Source: SZUA-365 sp049663345 (GTDB lineage: Bacteria > Bacteroidota > Ignavibacteria > SZUA-365). From it: 64,000 nt of DNA. Made by a program: the position numbers and the translations under genes. Numbering within the stretch: the first letter of the stretch is position 1; each line of letters begins with the position of its first letter. Location: NCBI GenBank assembly GCA_049663345.1, contig JBATDG010000067.1, positions 1-64,000 of the forward strand, in the 5' to 3' direction. Shown here piece by piece: positions 1 through 7,495 of this stretch. The notes under the pieces were generated by a model. The model was given only the letters and a program-made list of their open reading frames with translations, searched no databases and was not told the DNA's origin.

Positions 1-1
1 C

Positions 2-1150
2 CTCCTAGCCCTTCTCCTCACCCTCACAATCTCCACCTCCCGCGCACAGGATGCCGCTAAGGACACGACCGAAGCAGGTTATCGCTTCACGATGGTGAAG
101 GATCTGCCGGCCACGCCGGTGAAGAACCAGTTCCACACGAGCACCTGCTGGAGCTTCTCCGGGATTTCAATGCTGGAGTCCGAATTGCTGCGCATGGGCA
201 AGGGCGAATTCGATTTGTCGGAAATGTTCATCGTACGCGATGTGTATGAGCGCAAGGCAAAGAAATACGTGCGCCTGCACGGCAGCAACGCCTTCGCCCC
301 GGGTGGGGCGTTCAACGACGTCTCCGCGATTCTGCGCGACCTCGGCATGGTACCCGACGAAGCCTACCCCGGCCTTTCGTACGGAACCGAGAAGCACATG
401 CATGGCGAGCTTGACGGCGTGCTCCGTGCGTATGTGGACGCCCTGATCAAAAACGGCAACGGAGAACTTTCAACCGCCTGGTTCCCTGGCGTGAAAGGCA
501 TACTCGATGCGTACCTCGGCCCGAAGCCGACGGAGTTCATGTGGAATGGAAAGAAATACACACCCCGCAGCTTCGCCGATAATGTGATGGGGCTTAATCC
601 GGACGATTACGTCCTGTTATCCTCCTACACCCATCATCCGTTTTATTCGCAGTTTGTTCTGGAAGTCCCTGACAACTGGGATTTCGGTTCCGTCTACAAC
701 GTGCCGCTCGCGGACCTCATGCGCACGATAGACAACGCCATCGAAGGTGGATACACCGTTGCCTGGGCGAGCGACGTCAGCGAGAAGGGCTTCAATTTCA
801 AGAAAGGCATCGCCATCGTTCCCGAGAAGGATTGGAGCGACATGTCCAAGGGTGAGCAGGACAGCGTGTTCCTCGCACCTGGCAAAGAAAAGACAATCAC
901 GCAGGAAATGCGGCAGACCGCCTTCGACAATTACAGCACCACCGACGATCACGGCATGCATATCACCGGCATCGCAACGGATGAAAACGGCGGGAAATAT
1001 TATTACGTGAAAAATTCCTGGGGATTGAAAAACAGCAAGTACGATGGCTGGTTCTACGCCTCGAAAGCGTTCGTCGAGTACAAGACCATGTCCATTATGC
1101 TGAACAAAAACGCCATTCCTGCCGATCTCCGCAAGAAGCTGGGACTATAG
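2..1150 (+). CDS. Secreted papain-like (C1 family) cysteine peptidase, 5' end outside window
   Basis: The reading frame is open to the left edge and begins inside a hydrophobic signal peptide (LLALLLTLTIS...SRAQD), so the start codon lies just outside the window. An internal ATG at 92 sits after the signal and is not the true start. The mature part carries the papain-family triad: the cysteine in STCWSFSG, the histidine in DDHGMHITG and the asparagine in VKNSWG. The layout (about 380 residues, Cys early, His/Asn near the end) fits the bleomycin hydrolase/PepC-like C1B branch, which usually acts as an aminopeptidase; the signal peptide implies export to the periplasm or surface. The substrate cannot be told. 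It lies 62 bp upstream of the O-acyltransferase gene on the same strand, so co-transcription is possible but unproven. Confidence 0.88.
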   Translation, partial: LLALLLTLTISTSRAQDAAKDTTEAGYRFTMVKDLPATPVKNQFHTSTCWSFSGISMLESELLRMGKGEFDLSEMFIVRDVYERKAKKYVRLHGSNAFAPGGAFNDVSAILRDLGMVPDEAYPGLSYGTEKHMHGELDGVLRAYVDALIKNGNGELSTAWFPGVKGILDAYLGPKPTEFMWNGKKYTPRSFADNVMGLNPDDYVLLSSYTHHPFYSQFVLEVPDNWDFGSVYNVPLADLMRTIDNAIEGGYTVAWASDVSEKGFNFKKGIAIVPEKDWSDMSKGEQDSVFLAPGKEKTITQEMRQTAFDNYSTTDDHGMHITGIATDENGGKYYYVKNSWGLKNSKYDGWFYASKAFVEYKTMSIMLNKNAIPADLRKKLGL

Positions 1151-1212
1151 CAGCGAACGCCTAGTGCAGGTACTCCCAACCATGGATATCCAATCAGTGA
1201 GGCAGGAAAACC

Positions 1213-2649
1213 GTGCTGTTTAATTCAATTGAATTCTCGGTCTTCCTGCCTCTTGTGTTTGCTATCTATTGGCTGATAGGGTCCCGCAGGATTGGAACGC
1301 AGAACTTCTTCCTCCTCATCGCCAGCTACGTCTTTTACGGTTGGTGGGACTGGCGCTTCCTCTCCCTGATTCTCTTCAGTTCCATGATCGATTTCCTCGT
1401 CGGCGTCGGACTCTCCTACACTGATCGCAGCTGGAATCGGCGGGGATTGCTGATGCTCAGCATCGTGGTCAATCTCGGTTTGCTGGGGTTCTTCAAGTAC
1501 TTCAACTTTTTCGCAGAAAGCTTTTCCGAGGCTTTCACACTGTTCGGCGGACACATAGATCCCGCCCGCCTCGCCATCATCCTCCCTGTCGGCATCAGCT
1601 TCTACACGTTTCAGACACTCAGCTACTCGATCGACGTATACCGCCGCAAGCTCGATGCGTCCTACGACATCATCGCGTTTTTCTCCTTCGTCAGCTTCTT
1701 TCCTCAGCTGGTCGCCGGCCCTATAGAACGAGCGTCGAATCTTTTGCCGCAGTTCATGCGCGAACGGAAATTCGACTACACGAAAGCGGTGGACGGTACG
1801 CGGCAGATACTCTGGGGACTGTTCAAGAAAATCGTCATCGCCGACAATGCGGCGACCTTAGTTAATTACATTTTCCGCGACTATGCAGACCTCTCCGGCA
1901 GCACCTTGCTGATCGGGACCTTCCTTTTCGCATTGCAGATCTACGGCGATTTCTCCGGCTACTCCGACATCGCCATCGGCACTGCGCGTCTCTTCGGCTT
2001 CGATCTGATGCGAAATTTCGCCTTCCCGTATTTTTCTCGCGACATCGCGGAATTCTGGCGGCGCTGGCATATTTCGCTGTCCAGCTGGTTCCGCGACTAT
2101 CTGTACATTCCCCTCGGCGGCAGCAGGGGCGGAACGAAGGCCGCCATCCGCAACGTGATGATCATCTTCCTTGTGAGCGGTTTCTGGCATGGCGCGAACT
2201 GGACCTTCATCGTCTGGGGGGCGCTCAACGCGCTGTATTTCCTGCCTCTGATGCTGATGAAGAGCAATCGCATCCACACGGACAATGCCGCGGAAGGCAG
2301 GCTGCTGCCGTCCCTGCGAGAGGTATTTCAGATCGGCAGCACCTTTTTACTAACCTGCCTCGCATGGGTGTTCTTCAGGGCTCCCAGCGTCGGCGATGCG
2401 ATCGCCTACCTCGGCGGTATTTTCTCGACCTCCCTTTTTCACCTTCCGAAAATCGAACTTGGCTGGTATCCGCTCATCGCGATTTTCTTCCTGGCTGCCG
2501 AGTGGCTGCAAAGGGATAAGCAGCATGCGCTGGAGTTTAAAAACTGGAGGCTGCCTCTTCCTCTCCGTTGGGGACTGTATTACGGCATCGTGCTCCTGAT
2601 CATGTATTTCGGCGGCGATCAGCAGGCGTTCATTTATTTCCAGTTCTAA
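1213..2649 (+). CDS. MBOAT-family O-acyltransferase (AlgI/DltB-like)
   Basis: Integral membrane enzyme expected to pass acyl (usually acetyl) groups from the cytoplasm to a polysaccharide or other surface acceptor. The 478-residue length and the many hydrophobic segments match the AlgI/PatA branch. Hallmarks are the RRWHISLSSWFRDY block at 283-296 and the putative catalytic histidine, His326, in GFWHGANW. The start is GTG, preceded by a purine-rich stretch (AGGCAGGAAAA); no better ATG exists. The next gene, 18 bp downstream, encodes a membrane-anchored SGNH/AlgX-like protein, the usual extracytoplasmic partner of these enzymes. The family is clear. The acceptor (alginate-like polymer, capsule or peptidoglycan) is not, because no polymer-specific genes lie nearby. 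Confidence 0.93.
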   Translation: MLFNSIEFSVFLPLVFAIYWLIGSRRIGTQNFFLLIASYVFYGWWDWRFLSLILFSSMIDFLVGVGLSYTDRSWNRRGLLMLSIVVNLGLLGFFKYFNFFAESFSEAFTLFGGHIDPARLAIILPVGISFYTFQTLSYSIDVYRRKLDASYDIIAFFSFVSFFPQLVAGPIERASNLLPQFMRERKFDYTKAVDGTRQILWGLFKKIVIADNAATLVNYIFRDYADLSGSTLLIGTFLFALQIYGDFSGYSDIAIGTARLFGFDLMRNFAFPYFSRDIAEFWRRWHISLSSWFRDYLYIPLGGSRGGTKAAIRNVMIIFLVSGFWHGANWTFIVWGALNALYFLPLMLMKSNRIHTDNAAEGRLLPSLREVFQIGSTFLLTCLAWVFFRAPSVGDAIAYLGGIFSTSLFHLPKIELGWYPLIAIFFLAAEWLQRDKQHALEFKNWRLPLPLRWGLYYGIVLLIMYFGGDQQAFIYFQF

Positions 2650-2667
2650 ACCGGAAGCAGCACTCAC

Positions 2668-3708
2668 ATGAAACGGTATCTGAAAAATATTCTGCTCTTC
2701 TTATCCCCGCTGCTGCTGGTTGTGCTGCTGTATTTCGTTTTCGATCCCTTCAAGGTGCTTCGCGATTACGACAGCTACTATGTCTCCGGCAAACCGGATT
2801 ACGTCGTCCTGAATCGCGGATACGTAAGCACCGAGACCTTTGTCCGCCATTACCCCGCACAGCAATACAATTCCTTCATCTTTGGCAATTCGCGTTCGCT
2901 GTTCTATCAGGTGAATGACTGGAAACCGCATCTCGCGCCCGGCGCATCCTGTTTCCATTTCGATGGGTCCGACGAGTCATTGTTTTCGATTTACAAAAAA
3001 GTCCTGTTCCTGAAAAAGCAGCAGGTGAAGATCAACAACGCATTAATAGTAGTCGATCAGCCGGCGCTCTCCCGTGTGGAGAATCATCCGGGACATCTTA
3101 CTATGACTCCACCGAGACTCATGGACAATGTGAACCTCATCCCCTTCCATTGGTCCTTTCTGACCTCCTATCTCGATCCGCGTTTCCTGCTCGCGTACTA
3201 CGATTTCACGCTTACCGGACAGTTCCGCGACTACATGCGCGACCACAACGTACTCAACGCCGAGCCGATGGAGTACGATCTCGCTTCAAATGAAATCAGA
3301 TACCCGCAATTTGAATCTGCGATTTCGAACGGAAGTTATTACCAGGGCCATCGGCTTTCGGTGTTTGAAAAACGAAGCGTAAATCCTCGTCCTTACTCCC
3401 CCTGTCTTGAACGCGAGCATGTACGCTTGCTAAAGGAAATGCAGCGCATCTTCACCGCAAACGGTACCGTCGTCCGCATCGTGATCAGTCCCTTATACAA
3501 TCAGCGCGCCCTTCACCCCCGCGACCTCTCCACCCTCCAGCGCATCTTCGGCCCCGCCTCCATCTTCGACTACTCCGGCATCAACGACATCACCCTCGAT
3601 TATCATAATTACTACGAACTCTCGCATTATCGTCCCTTCGTCGCAGCGCGCATCATGTCGGAAGTGTACAGGGAAGAAAAAACCGCGAAAACGCAAAAGC
3701 GCGAATGA
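2668..3708 (+). CDS. Membrane-anchored SGNH/AlgX-like protein, partner of the MBOAT acyltransferase
   Basis: A 346-residue protein with one N-terminal transmembrane anchor (about residues 7-26) and a large exported domain. FGNSRS (residues 72-77) resembles the nucleophile-containing first block of SGNH esterases. A C-terminal DYHNYYELSHYRP stretch resembles the Asp/His block seen in AlgJ/AlgX-type proteins. Such proteins accept acetyl groups exported by an MBOAT protein and place them on the sugar, which fits the gene directly upstream (18-bp gap). Overall similarity to AlgX is only inferred from these blocks and the context. The 3' end runs into a repeat island. Confidence 0.72.
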   Translation: MKRYLKNILLFLSPLLLVVLLYFVFDPFKVLRDYDSYYVSGKPDYVVLNRGYVSTETFVRHYPAQQYNSFIFGNSRSLFYQVNDWKPHLAPGASCFHFDGSDESLFSIYKKVLFLKKQQVKINNALIVVDQPALSRVENHPGHLTMTPPRLMDNVNLIPFHWSFLTSYLDPRFLLAYYDFTLTGQFRDYMRDHNVLNAEPMEYDLASNEIRYPQFESAISNGSYYQGHRLSVFEKRSVNPRPYSPCLEREHVRLLKEMQRIFTANGTVVRIVISPLYNQRALHPRDLSTLQRIFGPASIFDYSGINDITLDYHNYYELSHYRPFVAARIMSEVYREEKTAKTQKRE

Positions 3709-3757
3709 AGAACACGAAAGTTTTTTAGAGCGCTGCTCGAATGTCCGCAGCTCGAAT

Positions 3758-3948
3758 GCTCTAATGCTCCAATGCTCTAATGCTCTAATGCTCTAATGCT
3801 CTAATCCTCCAATCCTCCAATGCTCTAATCCTCTAATGCTCTAATCCTCTAATGCTCTAATGCTCTAATCCTCTAATGCTCTAATCCTCTAATGCTCTAA
3901 TCCTCTAATGCTCTAATGCTCTAATCCTCTAATGCTCTAATCCTCCAA
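3758..3948 (+). repeat. Tandem 8-bp repeat array (24 units)
   Basis: Twenty-four consecutive 8-bp units, the last one a base short, of GCTCTAAT with CCTCTAAT, CCTCCAAT and GCTCCAAT variants. The G/C alternation at the first base is irregular. The array fills most of the 422-bp gap between the SGNH-like gene and the dehydrogenase start at 4131. No coding frame is preserved and the unit is too short for CRISPR. The rest of the gap holds the hairpin elements described at 3948-4064; no gene was seen in it. Confidence 0.97.
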
Positions 3949-3968
3949 GAGGCGCGCTGGTGCGCGCC
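3948..3968 (-). repeat. GC-rich hairpin element, shared with 26629-26648 and 26741-26761
   Basis: A short palindromic element (GGCGCGC, loop TGGT, GCGCGCC) abutting the end of the 8-bp array. The 21 bases here are the exact reverse complement of 26741-26761, and 20 of them match 26629-26648 with the last base differing. This is direct evidence of a dispersed REP-like repeat family in the genome. Confidence 0.85.
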
Positions 3969-3988
3969 GTTCCCAGTTCTCTAATTTC

Positions 3989-4064
3989 CTAAGTCGCCGA
4001 GCAGGCGCTCGGCGCTCCTGTGTCTCGATTCTCTAAGTCGCCGAGCAGGCGCTCGGCGCTCCTG
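3989..4064 (+). repeat. Two direct 32-bp copies of a hairpin-forming repeat
   Basis: Identical 32-base copies at 3989-4020 and 4033-4064, separated by 12 bases. Each contains an 8-bp stem CGCCGAGC / GCTCGGCG with loop AGGC, and both are preceded by TTCTCTAA-like sequence. There is no T-tract, so these look like REP-type palindromes rather than terminators. They lie 67 bp upstream of the dehydrogenase start. Confidence 0.9.
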
Positions 4065-4130
4065 CACCTTTGTGCCTTTCCCCCCCTCTTCCTACCTTTC
4101 ATTTTCCCCACAGCACGGAGCCCCTATCCA

Positions 4131-5087
4131 ATGTCCAGCATTTTCATCTCCCGCCGCATCCCCGATGTGGGAATCGCATTGCTCAGCGAGCGTCACGATG
4201 TCACGGTGTTCGAACACGATCGCCCGATTCTCAAAGATGAACTTATCGCTGGAGTGCGTGAAGCCGACGGTCTCGTCTGCCTCCTCTCCGATCCGGTGGA
4301 TGCCGAGGTGATCGCAGCCGGCGCGAATCTTCGCTGCATTTCCAGCTATGCCGTGGGCTATAACAACATCGATGTCGAAGCGGCGAAGCAGCGGGGAATC
4401 GTGGTAACGAACACCCCCGGCGTACTCACTGAAGCCACAGCCGATATCGCCTTTGCGCTGATGATCGCCTGTGCTCGCCGCATAGTCGAAAGCGATGCAT
4501 GGCTGCGGAAAGGGAAATTCGAGGGTTGGGCACCGAAACTGTTTCGCGGACAGGATCTCGTCGGCCGTACACTCGGCATCATCGGCGCAGGACGCATCGG
4601 CCAGGCGCTCGCAAAGAAAGCTGCCCATGGCTTTGACATGCGCATTCTCTATCACAACCGGAATCGCAGCACGGAGTTCGAGCAGACATTCGGCGCCGAG
4701 TTTTCCACGCTGGAAACACTGCTGCGCGAAAGCGATTTCATTTCCGTCCACGTCCCGCTTACACCCGAAACGCGACACTTGGTCGATGCGCGGGCCATCG
4801 CACTCATGAAGCCATCTGCCATATTCATCAACACTGCACGCGGACCCATCGTAGATGAGCATGCGCTAATCGAGGCACTGCAGAAGCAGCGTATTTTTGC
4901 TGCGGGCTTCGATGTTTATGAAAATGAGCCGCAGATTCCCCGCGAATTGATTGATCTTCCCAACACTGTTCTGCTTCCGCATATCGGCAGCGCCTCTATC
5001 GAAACACGCGACCGCATGGCCGTCATGGCCGCCGAAAATCTGATCGAAGTGCTCGATGGACGCGAACCCGCACACCGCGTCGTGTAG
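4131..5087 (+). CDS. D-2-hydroxyacid dehydrogenase (glyoxylate/hydroxypyruvate reductase type)
   Basis: A 318-residue NAD(P)-dependent reductase of the D-isomer-specific 2-hydroxyacid dehydrogenase family. The nucleotide-binding glycine motif GAGRIG is at 152-157, with the catalytic set in NTARGPIVDE (Arg), YENEP (Glu) and LPHIGSAS (His). The segment LTEATADIAFALMIACARR resembles glyoxylate/hydroxypyruvate reductases more than lactate or phosphoglycerate enzymes. The frame stays open upstream to about 4020, but that stretch runs over the hairpin repeat and looks non-coding, so ATG 4131 is taken as the start. A terminator follows at 5173. It stands next to serC/serA but has its own transcript; substrate specificity is inferred. 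Confidence 0.9.
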   Translation: MSSIFISRRIPDVGIALLSERHDVTVFEHDRPILKDELIAGVREADGLVCLLSDPVDAEVIAAGANLRCISSYAVGYNNIDVEAAKQRGIVVTNTPGVLTEATADIAFALMIACARRIVESDAWLRKGKFEGWAPKLFRGQDLVGRTLGIIGAGRIGQALAKKAAHGFDMRILYHNRNRSTEFEQTFGAEFSTLETLLRESDFISVHVPLTPETRHLVDARAIALMKPSAIFINTARGPIVDEHALIEALQKQRIFAAGFDVYENEPQIPRELIDLPNTVLLPHIGSASIETRDRMAVMAAENLIEVLDGREPAHRVV

Positions 5088-5172
5088 TAGCGGAAAGAAA
5101 GAACCTTAGTCGGCCTGATCCCCATCCGACTGCGCAGATGATGAACGACCGCAATTCCTGCACAAAAATAAT

Positions 5173-5206
5173 ACCGCCCTCCGGGAATTCCCGAAGGGCG
5201 GTTTTT
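5173..5206 (+). terminator. Bidirectional intrinsic terminator between convergent genes
   Basis: Stem ACCGCCCT / AGGGCGGT with an inner palindrome CGGGAATTCCCG, followed by TTTTT on the plus strand and flanked by AAAAATAAT on the other side, which gives a T-tract for the reverse direction. It sits between the dehydrogenase stop (5087) and the serC stop (5227), and so can end both transcripts. Confidence 0.88.
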
Positions 5207-5226
5207 AATTCAGCTACGTCTGTCTT

Positions 5227-6312
5227 TTATTTGTTCGCTGCGAGGAAGCTCTCCATGAATCGGGCAAGCGCTTCGACGCTCTCGACAGGGCAGGCATTGT
5301 AAATCGACGCGCGGCAGCCGCCGACGGAACGATGTCCCTTGAGACCGAACATCTTGAGCGCCTTCGCCTCGGAGATGAACTTCGTTTCCAAGTCTTCACT
5401 CGGCAAACGGAAAGTCACATTCATGAGTGAACGGTCTTCCTTGTCCGCGACCGTAGCGGTGTAGAAGTCTGAGTGTGCATCGAAAATATCGTACAGCAGC
5501 GCCGCTTTTCTCTCGTTGCGTTCCTGAATCACTGCGAGACCACCCTCACTCTTGATCCATTCGAGCGTCTTGCCCACGACGAAAATCGGGAATACAGGCG
5601 GCGTGTTGAACATTGACTCTTTCGAAACGTGCGTCTTGTAGCGGAGCATCGTGGGGATATCGCTCTTCGCTTTTTCCTCGACCCATGCCTTCCGAACCAC
5701 AACCAGCGTAACGCCCGCAGGACCCATATTCTTTTGAGCACCGGCATAGATCATGCTGTATTTCGAAAAATCAAGCTGACGGCTGAGCATGTCTGAGGAC
5801 ATATCGCAGACGAGAGGGGCGCCGTTGGCGTCGGGAGTCGTTTTGAATTCCGTTCCGTAGATCGTGTTGTTCGAAGTGTAATGCACGTAGTCAGCATCGG
5901 AGGAAAACACGATATTCTTCGGGATGTAGTTGAAATTGGCGTCCTCAGAAGAAGCGACGACCGTCGCGTTGCCGAGCATTTTGGCTTCTTTCGCTGCCTT
6001 GCCGGCCCATTCACCGGTATTTACATACTCGGCCTTATTTTGGAGAAAGTTCATCGGGAGCATGGCAAACTGCAGGCTCGCACCGCCTCCGAGAAACAGA
6101 ACTGCGTATTCATCGGCCGAAAGACCCATAATTTCCAGCGCATCCGCCTGTGCTTTCTGCACGACGGCGTCGAATTCTTTCGAACGGTGACTGATTTCCA
6201 GAATGGACATGCCGAGACCGGCAAAATCAAATGCTGCGTCCTTTGCGGCTTCGATTACAGGCACCGGAAGGATAGCAGGGCCGGCAAAGAAATTGTGTGC
6301 GCGCGTAGCCAT
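5227..6312 (-). CDS. serC: Phosphoserine aminotransferase
   Basis: Converts 3-phosphohydroxypyruvate and glutamate to O-phosphoserine and 2-oxoglutarate, the second step of serine synthesis; it also serves pyridoxal phosphate synthesis in some bacteria. At 361 residues it matches the usual length. It starts with MATRAHNFFAGPAILP, has the GGGASLQFAM cofactor-phosphate region at 75-84, and the PLP-binding lysine is Lys194 in GAQKNMGPAG. The frame is open to 6375, but ATG 6312 has a clear AGGAG site just upstream and begins at the conserved N-terminus. It diverges from serA across about 250 bp, an arrangement that would allow joint control of the pathway. Confidence 0.97.
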   Translation of the reverse strand: MATRAHNFFAGPAILPVPVIEAAKDAAFDFAGLGMSILEISHRSKEFDAVVQKAQADALEIMGLSADEYAVLFLGGGASLQFAMLPMNFLQNKAEYVNTGEWAGKAAKEAKMLGNATVVASSEDANFNYIPKNIVFSSDADYVHYTSNNTIYGTEFKTTPDANGAPLVCDMSSDMLSRQLDFSKYSMIYAGAQKNMGPAGVTLVVVRKAWVEEKAKSDIPTMLRYKTHVSKESMFNTPPVFPIFVVGKTLEWIKSEGGLAVIQERNERKAALLYDIFDAHSDFYTATVADKEDRSLMNVTFRLPSEDLETKFISEAKALKMFGLKGHRSVGGCRASIYNACPVESVEALARFMESFLAANK

Positions 6313-6562
6313 GAGGAACTCCTGAAATTGTATTGTGCAAATAAAATCGTAGAAAGGCCGGTTCAGGCGGCTCAACTACAAACATACATATCTTTCCCGA
6401 CATCGCCATACAGTACTCCTGTTTGTGCCTCCAAGCCCTTTTCGCTACTTTTGTAGACAGTCGGGATTGAGACCTGAAACGACGGTATTCGTCCCTCGGG
6501 AACGGTGCCTGGTCCACTCCCCCGAAACATGCATTTCAATCACAGCACACGCGGAGTTCGTC

Positions 6563-7471
6563 ATGAAAATCCTCATCACCGACGGAATTTCGGAAACCGG
6601 CGCTAAAATGCTGCAGGATGCCGGACATGAAGTCGTGCAGCAAAAACTCTCACCAGAGGAACTCCTCCAGGAAATCGGCAAGTACGATGCGCTGCTCGTG
6701 CGCTCGGCCACCAAGGCCCGTCAGGATGTCATCGATGCCGGTACAAACCTGAAAGTCATCGGGCGAGGCGGAGTTGGACTCGACAACATCGATGTCGCCT
6801 ATGCCAAGAGCAAGGGCATCACGATTCTCAATACTCCGGGCGCCTCATCCATTTCCGTCGCCGAACTCGCCATCGCACACATGTTCGCCATCTGCCGCTT
6901 CGTGCATATCAGCAACGTCGAAATGCGCAATGGCGCATGGCCGAAAAAAGAATACAGCAAAGGCATGGAACTGACCGGTAAAACCCTGGGCCTCTTCGGC
7001 TTTGGCAACATCGGAAAGGAAACCGCCAAGCGTGCTCTCGGAATCGGCATGAAGGTAGTCGCGGTCGATCCCTTCGTCAAGGAAACGGACATGGACGTCC
7101 GCATTGTGAGCAAGGATGAATTGCTCGCCGAGGCGGATGTGATCAGTCTCCATATTCCTTTCATCAAGGAAGAAGGTGCAACACTCGCGGCAGCTGAATT
7201 CGCAAAAATGAAAGACGGCGTTCTCCTCGTCAACTGCGCCCGTGGCGGTGTCGTGTCTGAGACAGACCTCGTCGACGCTCTCAACAGCGGCAAGGTTCGT
7301 GCAGCGGGAATCGATGTGTTCGCCAACGAACCGGTTACCGAAGCGCAGTCCGCGCTTATCAATCATCCGAATGTCTCGGTCACGCCGCATATCGGCGCCT
7401 CGACTGTCGAAGGACAGGCCCGCGTCGGTGTGGAAATCGCCGAACGCGTCATTGACGCATTGAAATCCTAA
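6563..7471 (+). CDS. serA: D-3-phosphoglycerate dehydrogenase, short form
   Basis: Oxidises 3-phosphoglycerate to 3-phosphohydroxypyruvate with NAD+, the committed step of serine synthesis. It is 302 residues: substrate- and nucleotide-binding domains only, with GFGNIG at 146-151, NCARGGVV, DVFANEP and PHIGAST. The C-terminal ACT or ASB regulatory domains of the longer E. coli and Mycobacterium enzymes are absent, so feedback inhibition by serine through an ACT domain is not expected. The start at ATG 6563 is set by the conserved MKILITDGIS beginning. The 24-bp gap to the following DUF1015 gene suggests one transcript. The call rests on family resemblance plus the neighbouring serC. Confidence 0.94.
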   Translation: MKILITDGISETGAKMLQDAGHEVVQQKLSPEELLQEIGKYDALLVRSATKARQDVIDAGTNLKVIGRGGVGLDNIDVAYAKSKGITILNTPGASSISVAELAIAHMFAICRFVHISNVEMRNGAWPKKEYSKGMELTGKTLGLFGFGNIGKETAKRALGIGMKVVAVDPFVKETDMDVRIVSKDELLAEADVISLHIPFIKEEGATLAAAEFAKMKDGVLLVNCARGGVVSETDLVDALNSGKVRAAGIDVFANEPVTEAQSALINHPNVSVTPHIGASTVEGQARVGVEIAERVIDALKS

Positions 7472-7495
7472 CGATCACGTAGCATAAGGCAAGAC

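Noticed and set aside
2..3708. Alginate biosynthesis cluster
   Set aside because: Only the MBOAT and SGNH-like pair is present; the C1 peptidase next to it is not part of such clusters.
3758..3948. Possible CRISPR array
   Set aside because: Units are 8 bp, directly adjacent with no spacers, and there are no cas genes in the window.
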